This document shows, one piece after another, positions 39,101 through 51,100 of a DNA stretch of 64,000 bases (positions are counted from its first letter, which is position 1; each line of letters begins with the position of its first letter). A program made the translations under genes and the position numbers. Source of the stretch: Dastarcus helophoroides. Lineage: Eukaryota; Arthropoda; Insecta; Coleoptera; Bothrideridae. The notes under the pieces are model-generated. The model was not told where the DNA came from, did no database searches, and saw nothing but the letters and a program-made list of their open reading frames with translations. The stretch lies in the NCBI GenBank assembly GCA_028583605.1, contig CM053327.1, forward strand, positions 434,001 to 498,000, written 5' to 3'.

Positions 39101-42100
39101 AAGATTTGTGGGAGCGGTTAAACGATATGTTCAGTGACACCAGTTTCTCCAGAAAAATTAGTTTGCTTAGGGCATTGATTTCGACTAGGCTAGATAACTG
39201 ATTCACTGGAACAATATATAAATAAAATAATGGAGACATCCCAAAGACAGAGCTACAGGTTTCCAAATAGATGATGTTTGGGTGGGTCACCGCTGTTGGT
39301 TGGACTACCCGAAAAGTTTATGCCAATGATAATGGCAATTGAACATTCTGGGATCAATATTTCAACATATCTAATCAAAACAAATCTGTTAGATATGAAT
39401 GTTGATCACAAGATAGGCAGTGCGTTTGCTGGGAAATTACGTTGTAGAGTAAGGCAGAGAAGAAGAGTTTTACTGTGACAAACTTCAAGAAAACATCAGA
39501 TGCTACAATTATAAAGAATTAGATTATTTGAGAAACAGATGTCCGAAGTTAAAGGCTAGTTCAGAATCAACAAGGAATACAAGTTCACCTACTAGTAATT
39601 CAACGGAACCCATTGTATTTACCGGTGTATTTTTGAATGGACAGTTTAATAAAGGCGACTGGTATGTGGATTTTGGAACATTTATCTGTCAATAAGGACT
39701 GGATAAAAAATGTAAGTGAAAATTCAAATGTAAAAAAATAATGATGGCCAATAAAACACGAATTTCAGTTTCATGTATTGGTGATGTTGATATTACAGCA
39801 GCTGTTGATGGTTTCGAGATTGGTGTAACAGTAAAACAGGTGTTATGTGTATCTGAGTTAACTACAAATCTTTTGTCTGTCAGCCAGCTGATTAAAAATG
39901 GAAACTCTGTTATTTTTTTGTAGAAATTGTTGGGAGATATATAACAGCAAAAATAAATAAGTTGCGACAGCTGAATTGGTTGATCATGTTTACAGATTAA
40001 ATACAGGAAAATTACATAAAAGTTACCTAGCATCTGGTTAAACATAGCACTGCAAGTTTGGTCACATTAATAAACAAGACTTTGAAAGATGAAAAAGGCA
40101 GCTGTTAAAGGTCTTGAATTCTGTGTCGAACTAAAATATGGACAACAAAATTGTGAAGTATGTTGTGAAGCCAAGTTATCGAGAAAGCCATTTCCATAGA
40201 AAGGTACAAGAGCAAGAAACATTTTGGATGTAGTACATGCAGATGTATGTGGTCCAATGGAAATAGATTTGATTGGAAAGTCAAGATTCTTCGTAATTTT
40301 TGAAGATGATTTCTCCAGAATGGTATTTGTTTATTTTTTGAAAACAAAAGATGACGTATTCGACATATTTAAAGATTTTAAAGTAATGGTTGAAACACAG
40401 AAACGAAAATCAAAGTTTTTAGAACAGACATTGGTGATGAGTTTTGCAGTAAACTGTTTACAAATTATTGGCAGAAATTTGCATTATTCACCAGAAGACA
40501 AATCCATACACACCTGAGCAGAATGGTAAGTCTGAGCGTATGAATAGAACTGTGCTGGAAAAAGCAAAGTGTTTATTGTTTGACGCAGAACTCGACAATA
40601 AATTTTCGGCAGAAGCAGTCAACACTCCTGCAATAAAACTATAAACCGAATGTGTCAAAATTAAGAATTTTAGATAGTAAAGTGATGGCTCATATTCCTA
40701 AAAGTAAGAGAATCAAATGCGCAAAGGAAGCAGAGAAAATGATCTTAGTTGGTTATGAAGAGCATATAAAGGGTTATAGTTTTTGGTGGAACGAACTGGT
40801 CCTTGGTTATCTTCAAAAATTGAAATACAAAAATTGTCCCCCTGAAACCAAGAAAGATTAAAAAAACACCTTTGTTGTGTTTTATTTTTTAATCTTTCTT
40901 GGTTTCAGGGAACAATTTTTGTATTTCAATTTTTAAAGGGTTATAGGCTATGTAATCCAGCTACCAATTACAACACCATAAGCAGAGATGTAAGTATTAT
41001 GCAGGAAATGATCATTTGAAAGTGGTGATTGAAGAATGTTCAGAAAACCTAGATCAAGTGGGGGCCAAAAATGAACACGACTAGAAGTGAAGACAAATTA
41101 GAACAAAATGGTTCGGAGAATTGTGATGTGGAAAATGATATGAAAGAGGAAGATTTAGAAGTCCTGGAGCAGAGGAAACCTGTACGCAAGCCGAAGAAAA
41201 TGGATGTCACATTTATGAATTTTACTGAAAATGTTTGCGATAGTTACTCAATTACAATGACTGAAACCATGCCAAGGCCCGATAAAGAAAGATGGAGGCA
41301 AGCAGTATTAGAAGAATTGAAATCTTTTGATGAAAATAATGCTTGGGATGTGGTAAAAGCTCTAAAAAACGGGGCAGTAGTAGATAGTAAATGGATATTT
41401 AAGAGGAAAACTGATGGTGAAGGAAATGTGAGATATCGAGTAAGACTTGTGGTTAGAGGTTTTACTCGGAATGCAGGTATTGATTTTGATGAGACATTTT
41501 CAGCAGTAGCTAGACATTCTACGTTAAAATTATCAATTGGTTTGTCACTTTAATATGATTTTGAGATAACACATCTATTTGTAGCTACCCATTCGTAGCT
41601 TAATGTATTTGGGAGTTTTAACTAGGCCTGATCTTGCATATAGTATAAGTTATTTGAGTCAGTTTAATACTTGTCTCAATAGCAGTCATTGGAGTAATGC
41701 CAAAATAATTTTAAGGTATTTGCAGGGAACTAAAAATTATTGTTTGAAATTTGTCAAAGAAAACACATATATTAAAGGGTATGTTGATGGTGATTGGGCG
41801 AGAAATTCAAAAGACACAAAATCTTATACTGGATTCGTATTTAAACTTTTAGGATCTGTGGTTTCTTGGGAAAGCAAAACGGAGTCAACAGTTGCTCTGT
41901 CAAGTACAGCGGCTGCATATATGTCGATTATTTAGGCATCGAAAGAGGCAATATATTTACAAAACTTGTTATATGAATTGACTGGTAATTTAAAAATTTT
42001 TTGTTGTAAAATGCCAATCAAGGCGCTCAAAAATCATGACTTAATCCAGTTAAGCATAAAAGAACCAGACACATATGTAGATGTTAGACCTCAGTTTATC

Positions 42101-45100
42101 GGAGAGGCAGTTTCTAGTAATCAGATTAGAATATATACCTACAATGGAGATGCCAGCTGATATCATAACAAAGAGTTTATGTTCAGTTAAACATAACAAA
42201 TTTGTTAAGATTTCTAGGTATCGGTAACAAATGAGTTTATATTTATGTATTGATGGGTTCAAATATTTTGATAAGCGGGGGTTTTGCAAGGTATCGAAAT
42301 ATTTGAAATTATATTGGTTGTAACTGTAGTAACTGTAATAAATAAATAGAGTCTGAAAACTGAACGGAGTTTTTGCTTTCCCTAGTCCCAAATTCAGATT
42401 AATTTTCACAATTATTACAACAGAGTAAACTATTCCTTTAGTCATACAAGTGGCGTGAAAACGCTGCCTATGCCATTTTTTGATAGATACATAAAGGTAA
42501 AATTGGCTTTGAATTTTAAAAGTTAATTTTATTTAGTAGCATAGCTTAATTTGATATTGCTTGAATTGCTAACTTTTCATGGAAAACATGTAGTTCAAGA
42601 AAACAACGCTATATTTTTGTACCATATATAAGATATTATTGCGTCATACCCTCTTGTTGAATTAAAAGCTTAACTCGCCTAATAACCGATCCTTACGCCT
42701 ATAATATATAACTCAAATTGATTGCGTGGAAAGTGTGTATACTATGCATTATTTAAATTGTGTTTTAATTTGATTATGCGGCATGCAAAATTAAAACAGA
42801 AATATCACACTGTCGACAGACAAAGGCATAATAAACAAAGACTAGATCGTATATAAATATAAAAGGTATAAAAACTAAAAATAATAATTTTAATTTACAA
42901 ATTATGAAGTTTTTATTTCTTTGAAAATTCAAAAAAACCTATTTTATCTAGTTTTAAATTTTCACTTGTGTCGACAATCACCATAACTGCCCAATTTTTA
43001 TTCAGATATAATATTTTCATATATTTTGTCTATTAATCCATTATTGAAATACATGAACAAAAAGGGACCTTCGCGTTACGACTTAAAAGAAAACTCTGCT
43101 CTCGTGGATATGTTCAATAATAACCTGAACATTTTTGTCAAATATGTGTGGTGTGATAGGAAAAAAACCCAAGTGTCCGTTCTAATCACAAGAATATTGT
43201 GAATTCTAATGAAATACGTGTTGTAAAATTTTGTTTTGATCTGCTCATGTCAATATTTATCTTACCGTTCCCTTCCACATGATGTAATCAAATAAATATA
43301 CATACACCTTGCCTTCAGTTCAAATCTAATCAATTTTTAAAGGAACTCTTGTTTACTTTCAGATATACGACCACCGTGCGAATATCGGAACAAGTACCGT
43401 ATCAAACTCGTGAATATGTCTGGTGCCTCAATTTTCCACCAAGGTGTTCGCGTTATAAAATTCAGTTTAAAACTGTGTACAAAACGCAAAATTTGGTAAA
43501 GACGAGGCCGAAGGAGGAGTGCTGCAAGGGGTACGCGCCCGACAGTAGCGAATCTCGATGTGTTCCAATATGCTCCAAGGATTGTGTTCATGGGTTGTGT
43601 GCCGCGCCCGATAAGTGTGTTTGTGAAAAAGGATATGGAGGTCCTTACTGTGATATATGTAAGTTGGAACCCACCGTCACGAAAATAAAATACCGGATAT
43701 CAGAATCGTTTCATTATTGTTCAATCATATTCGAAAAATTTATAAGAACAAGAGTCCTTTTGTAACCCAATAAGTGCGAAGCAAGATTTTCAACGGTAGT
43801 TTTCATGAAAAATACATATAGGAACCGATTGAAAGTTGAATAGTGGCGTATATCATGCCATCTATAATTGAGAAAAGACCAAACCAATTAAAATAAATAA
43901 TTGCTAATCTGTAGTGCATTCAAAAAATATTATTTCGTTTTTTATGTTATAAAATAAGAAATTAAACCCCTTTATAGCTTGTTTAAGGAAATTCTAGCTC
44001 ATTTTGGAGATCCACGTGCCGAGTAATTTTAAATTTCGACATAAAAGTTAAAATTTTTAATTTTATAGTCAAAATTCTCAAAATAATGACACAAAAAATG
44101 AAAAATTTATCTGAAATCAAAAACTTTGGAACATGTCAAAAATTTAGGAAATTACTCGAAATGTAGTAAAATTTTCAATTTCAAGCTTTGAGATAAAATC
44201 GTTTATAAAGTAAAATCAAAGTTTCATTTAAAATTTCGACTTTAAAGCTGATATTTTAGAAATATATTTAACTAGCTGATACCGGCTCCTTCGTCTACAT
44301 GAAAAAAAAGAAAGGGTTCTTGGGACACCTTTTTGAAAATCCTGACTTTTTTTAAGAGTTCGATTTATTTCGAAAATTTCGACATTTTAAAATATCCACC
44401 TTTTTGAAATACAAATCTTGTCCTCAAACCAATAGATATTAAAAAACACAACGAAGGTTGCTCTAACGCTTTTTGATAGTCAAGTTATTATCTTCAGAGA
44501 GATACTAATGCGTTTCGATGGCCAAGCTATCATCTTCAGAGAGATACTCTCTGAAGATGATAGCTTGGCTATCGAAACGCATTAGAGCAACCTTTGTTGC
44601 GTTTTTTAATATAAATCTTGTCCCCTGAAACCAAGAAAGATTAAAAAACTCTACAAAGGTTGCTCTAACGGGTGTCGATAGCGAATCTATCATCTTCAGA
44701 AAGTGATACTCTCTGAAGATTTGTATTTCCATTTTTGAAGATAATCACGGACCAGTCCGTTCCACCAAAGTCCACCTTTTCCACAATGTCGACCTTTTCT
44801 CGTTCGACTCACGAAATTTTAAAATTTGGAAGTTTCTGAGAAATTTTGAGTTTTTTCAAATATTTGACCTTATTTTAAAAAATGTTTACCTCTTTTTTGA
44901 TATTTTGACTCAAAATTTCAACTTTTTTGCAAATCTGACTTTAAATTCTATTTTTTAAAAACATTTCAATTCTTTTTGAAAATTTGATTTCTTTGAAAGA
45001 TTAGAATTTTTAAAACATTGACTCTCTTGACGTGCTTCAATTTTCTTAATTCGACATTTTTTCCAAATTTTGGCTTTTTCCAAAAATCTTTACATTCTAA

Positions 45101-48100
45101 AAATGATGACTTTTTAAAAAGTTTGACTTCGATTTTTATTGAAAATCTTGACTTTCTTCAACATTTTAACCATTTTTAACATCAGGTTTTTTTTAATTTA
45201 ACTTTTTTCAAATGTTAACTTGTTTTATAAATTTCTACATTTTCGCAATTTCTCCTTTTTCAAAGATTTTGATTTATTTTTCAATTTTTTGAAAATGTTG
45301 TCACAAAATTGTGGTCTTTTCTGAAAATTGTGGCTTTTTCCGAAATTTTAATTTTTTTTTGTATAAATTTGATTGTTAAAATATTTGATTTTTTCAACTT
45401 TTTCTTAAAAATTTCCAATTTTTTTTAAATTTGACTTTTATTTGAAAAAATCGCCTCTTTTTAATTTTCACTTTTTTGGATTTTTCTTAACATTTCGACA
45501 TTTTTGATATTTTTGAACATTTTAAAAATTTTCACTTTTTCATAATTAAAATTTCGACTTAGGTTAGAATTTATAATTTTTTCAAAGTCAAAATTTTGCA
45601 GAGTGGAAATTTTGATTTTTTGTGAAAATTTGACTTTATATCTTTTTTTAAATCTTGACATTTTTCTTGAAATTTCGAAATTTTGTAACTTCGACTTTTT
45701 GAAAAATTCGCCTGTTCTAAATTGTGAATTTTAAAATTTTCAATTAATTGCATAAAACGAATTCGAGACTCAACCAAATGATTTTAAAGCTGGCATTTTA
45801 AAAAGCATTTTGAATTTTTCGCCTTTTTTTTGAAACATTCGACTCTTTCAAAATTTCAACGTTTTTCAAATATCCACTTTTTCTAAAAATTTCGACTGAA
45901 AATTTCGTCATTCTAAAATATCAACTTTTATTTTCAAAATATCCAGGTTTTTCAAAATTTTTACTTTTTTTTTTAAACATTTTCATTAATTTTAAATTAA
46001 ATTTTGTATCAAAATTTCCTACTTTTTTAAAATTATTTATATTTTGATTTGCATTTTTTTTCGAAATTTTGATTCCTTTAAAAAAATTTTTTTTTGAATT
46101 CCAGATTTTGATATTTTTTCTTTTTCAAAATTTTTGGTTTAAACTCGCAAAAACTGAAAATTAAAGATTTACATTTGGAAGTTTTAATCAAAATAACTCA
46201 CAATAAAAAATAAAAGTTTTACGTTTAAATTCGTATTTTGCAATTGCGATATTTTTAACCAGAAATCGATTTCGAAAATGGAAATTATGAGAGGAATGGT
46301 AAAGAATTCTAGAATAAAATACCCAACTATAACTTCCTATTTATAATTTTCTAGAAAAAGGTCCCAAATTTCCAACTTGAAGTCGATATCTTAATAAAAA
46401 GTTTAAAAACCTTGAAATTTTCACTAAAAGTTTGTAAAAAATTAATGCCAATCGATTTCAATGTTGAGAAAAATTCTTGCTGTCATCGCTGAAAAATGGT
46501 AATTTGAGTTTAGATTAAGTTTCGAACAAAAATAAATAAATAAATAAACTTTTGTGTTGAGAAGAGAAAAATACTTTAACTTAATTAAAAAATAATCTCA
46601 AAAAAACCTTATGAGTTATAGTCGAAATCTTTAGAAATAAACTCGAAATAAAAAAAAATTGGTTAAACATTGAAAATTGGAAATTAGAAAAAATCTAAAA
46701 TTTCATATTTGCTCTCAAAAGTTTTACCTTATTTTCAAAATGTCCTCTTTAAGCAACAACAATAAAACATTCCGTATTTTTTTTTGTAATGTTGACTTTA
46801 AAATTGAAAAAAGCAAGATTTCAATGGAAATTTGGAGGAAAAAATCAAAATCTCAATTACAATTTGGACTTTTTATCAAAAATACAGAAAAAGTTTCAGA
46901 GAGGTACCAACATTTTAAGGGAAACAAAATGGTTTTAAGATTAAAGAGAAAAAGGTCGAATTTTGAAACTTCAACTAGTGATACACAATGCCTTCCTTGT
47001 AAACTTCTTGTCTTGTCTTACCAAGCCAATTTCTTACTGCCTTGATTCTTGTCTTGCTGACAAGGATCTTGCCATTTCTTGTTCTTGGTGATTTGTTTGT
47101 TTTGCGCATGAGCAAAAACAAAACAGGTTCAGAATTGATTGTGACACAATCAATTTAAAAAAGTACATGATATATATAAGTTTTTACATCATATATTAAG
47201 TCGAAATTTTGAAAAAAACTAAAAATTATGAAGTTCGAAAATTTGCAAAAGGCGAAAATTTTGGAAAAAATTAGGATTTTTTGAAAGAGTGAAAATTTTC
47301 AAAAAAATTCTAATTTTACAAATAAAAGTCCAGTTTTCTAATATAAAAGTGAAAAACTTTTGAGAAAAAGACGACATGTTTGAACAAAAAAGTTAATTTT
47401 GGAAGAAGTAAAATTTAAAATTCGAGATCTTCAAAATATAAAGTTGAAAGGTTAAAAAAAGTCGAAAGGATCAAAAAAGTTAATGACAGTCGATGTCAGA
47501 TTTTTCAGAAAAGTCTTAATTTTAAGTGAGTCAATATTTTGAAAAGTCGAAATTTTCAAAAAATTCAAAATTTTAAATAGAATTGAAATATTTAAAAAAC
47601 AATTGAATAGAAAGCGGTTAGATTTTCAAAAAAGTTAAAATTTCGAGTCAAACTTAAAAAAAAATAGATATGCATCCTCAATAAAAAGATGGGAATTTTG
47701 AAAAAAGATTCAACCTTTCGAAAATTAAGAAAGTAAAAATTCGAGAAAAATTTTAATAAAGACAAAAATTATTAAAAACAGTAAAATGTTTAAAAAAACA
47801 TAGTAATATATAAACTAAATCTATATAAAATGGCCCAAAGTTCAAAATTTTCGAAAATTCTCAAAATTAAGTCAAAATTTCGAGAAAATTGAAAATTTGG
47901 GAGTGTAACGAGAAAATGTGGACATTTTGAAAGGAGTAGATATTTTAGAATGTGGAAATGTTCAAATAAATCGAACAATAAAATAAGAATTCTTCAAAAA
48001 AAAGTCGGAATTTGCAAAAAGGTGAACTAAGAATTCTCTCTCATCTTTCACGCAGAGGAAGGTGCGGGTATCGGCTAGTATTTTCTAAAATCGTAATCTC

Positions 48101-51100
48101 GCTACGTGCCTCTCTTCGTCCAACATATCAACGTGTATTATTTTTCAGCTTGCCCCTAAAGGGTCGTGGGGTCGCGAATGTCAGCATAAATGTGAATGTC
48201 AAAATAACTCTACTTGTGATCCTTTCGACTGGGCAGTGCCTTTGCTCTCGCGGGTGGACTGGCATCTATTGCGAAAACAAGTGCAGCAACGGTACGTACG
48301 GACAGGATTGCTACGAAAAGTGCAGGTGTGAAAATGGGGAGTGCGATCATGTTTCCGGAGAATGTCACTGCCATGCCGGATGGATGGGACCACTTGTGAG
48401 TAGATACATTATATTACCCATGGTTTATTATGATGTATATACCTTTTTGCTGCGAGTATGGAATTTTTTTAAGCTAAACTTTTTCCGCATCAGTAACAAT
48501 TATTTTATTTTATTTTTTTTGAGAAAACAATATTGAAATATGAGAACTATACTGATAATTTTTTAAACATCAATTTTGATAACAGACCAACGTCATACTT
48601 AATTAAATAAGCAACAGGTGACATTGATGTTTCGTTGTTACTGAAACCCATCAATAATTGCCTGACATACCAACTAGTTTCTTAGACAAATTAAAAACTA
48701 ATATTAGATTGGGTAATAAGTAATGTCCCGTTTCATTCAAATTAAAAAAATTCACTTGGTGGTTAAGTCAACAAAATTTTTCCAAGTCTGTAGTCAATGG
48801 TTTTCTTAAGATTAATTGAAAACCGCTGACGCTCAAAATATCGAAGTTCAGATCCAAAAACTAGACACTTGGAGCTATAATTTCCTTCTTTTAGATTTTC
48901 TGTGCGACCATTTTTCACCAAATTACAGACTGTTGAATATCTTCTAAAAATTTGGAATTTTTCTGATCCCTTGAATATTTCCACTCATGTGGATGTTGAT
49001 CTTTTTCCTCTAAAATGGGATGTTTACGCACCAGTTTCGAATTAAAATTCCAAATTAAAACAGAACAAAAATTCTAAAATTAAACTGAAAATTAACGTTA
49101 GAAAGTTTCAAAAAGTATATACTTTTTTTCTGCGATTTTCTTTGAAACTTGTTTAAAAAAGTGGAAATTTTAAGAGCTTATTAATTTATTTTTCAAGAAA
49201 GAAAGAAAAATTGTCAACAAGTCGAAATTATGAAAAACTTTTAAAAATTTCAAAATTTTAAAATAACTCCAAATATTCAAGAATTTAAATTAAGTAAAAA
49301 TGTTCAGACAACGTTGAAATTTTGAAAAAACGTCGAAACTTTTAAGTCATAATTTTGAAAAGTCCAAATTTTCGAAAAGGTGTTAATACTTTATAATAGT
49401 AGAAATAAAAAAAAAATTACGAAACTCAAATATTTCAGAAAAAGTCCAAATTTTCAAAAAGGTAAAAATTATTAGGTCAGTTATGTCAAAAAGTTTGAAA
49501 TTTCTAAAAAAGTTGAAATCTCGAAAAAAAAATTTCATTTTTAAATATTAGTTAAAATTGCGAAAAAATCTAAATTGTAAAAAAAAAACAAAAAAAGCAA
49601 AAAAGTCAACTGAAGTAAAAATTTCAAGAAAAAGGCTAAACATTTGAAAAAATCAAAATATCTAAAACGGTCGAAATTTTTAAGTCAATTATTACAAAAA
49701 GATTGGAATTTCCACAAAAAGTTGAAATTTCGAAGAAAAATTCATTTCTTGGAAATTTTTAAAAAAGCCGATTTTTTTAAAAATTTAAAATTTACAATAA
49801 ATAAGGAAAAAAATTCGAAATTTTGAGAAAGAATCGGAATTTTGAAAGTCTTAATTTTTTATAAAAATTCAATTTTCAAACAAAATCGAAATGTTTGTCA
49901 AAATACTCAAAATTATCAAAAATAATCAAATATCCCAGAAAAAGTTGAATTCTCGGAAATATTTTTTAGAAATGTTACGATGTCTCAAAAAAACCTAAAT
50001 TTTAGGAAAAATAAAATTTTCGAAAAATTCAAAATTTTCAACATACGTAAAAATTTGGGAAAAGTTTGAATTTTATTTAAAAAAGTCGAAGATTTTTTAA
50101 ACAATTGATATTTTCGCTAAACATTTTAGTTAGAGTTTCAAAAAAAAACAGACATTTTAAATAATTTCAATTTTTTGGTCTAGATTTTTAAAAAAGTCGA
50201 AATTATCAGTAAAAAATTTAAACAAGAATCCAAAATAAGTGATTTCGTACTTTTTTTGAGAAAAAGTTGATATTTTGAAAAATCTTGAATTCTTCAAATA
50301 AAAACTTTAATTTTCAACAAAAGATGAATTACTTTTAAAAAAAAGGTAAAATTTACAAAAAAGTCCAATCTGAAGAGAAAATTGAAAAAGTCCAAAAAAT
50401 AATAAATTTTCAGTCAAAATTTCGAGAAAAGGCTTACATTTCGTGTCAAATTTATTATTTGAATTTTCCAAAAAGTCAATATTTCCAGAATAAGCAAAAT
50501 TTAAAAAAAATTATTTTTCTACGCTTTTTGAGAAATAGTCAACATTTTCAAAAAATTCGAATTTTTCAAAAAATTAATCAAAAGTTTTAACAAAAGACAT
50601 GCTTATTATTCAACAAAAAAAGTAAAATATTCAAAAAAGTTGAATTTGGAGAGAAAATCGAAAATTTTTAAAATAATCGATATTGGTTCAAAAAAAAGGA
50701 CAAATTTTCTCTCAGAGTTTCGAAAAAAGGCCTAAATTTCAAAATAAGTGTAAATTTTGTTATCTGAATTTGCTGAAAAGTAGAAATTTTCAAAAAAAAT
50801 CAACATTTTCAAAATATACGAAATAAAAAAAAAGTAATAATCTAATTTCTCATGAGAAATAGTCAACATTTAAAAAAAAATCAAATTTTCAGCAAAAGTC
50901 GGAATGTACAAAAAAGTCAAAATTTTTAAATTTCAAAAAAGCCGAAATTTTGGAACAAAAAATCAAAGAAAGTCACAATTTTGCAAAGTAAAATTTTTTT
51001 AATAATTATTTTTAAAAAGGACAAAATTTTTCAATGCAGTCAACATTTAAAAATATCGAAATTTTAACTTGTTTAAAATTTAAAATTTATAAATAGTCGA

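Larger units (their letters stand above)
38661..42419 (+). mobile_element. Decayed Ty1/copia retrotransposon with LTR remnants
   Basis: LTR ends match at the two flanks: AGTCTGAAAACTGAACGGAG and AAATTCAGATT occur at 38669-38720 and 42349-42400, both running to ATTATTACA (38748 and 42419). The left LTR is truncated; the right starts after a G-rich tract at 42276-42281, giving about 138 bp. Inside, in copia order: gag from ATG 38881 (ERENFDDWAFTVRYFLVLDG); a damaged zinc knuckle near 39510-39555; a protease remnant WYVDFGT near 39662; the integrase zinc region (CEVCCEAKLSRKPFP) and core (DVVHADVCGPM, VIFEDDFSRMVFVYFLK, PYTPEQNGKSERMNRT); an N-terminal reverse transcriptase part; and RNase H. 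The reverse transcriptase active site is deleted between about 41553 and 41600. Stops and frameshifts are common. Confidence 0.9.
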
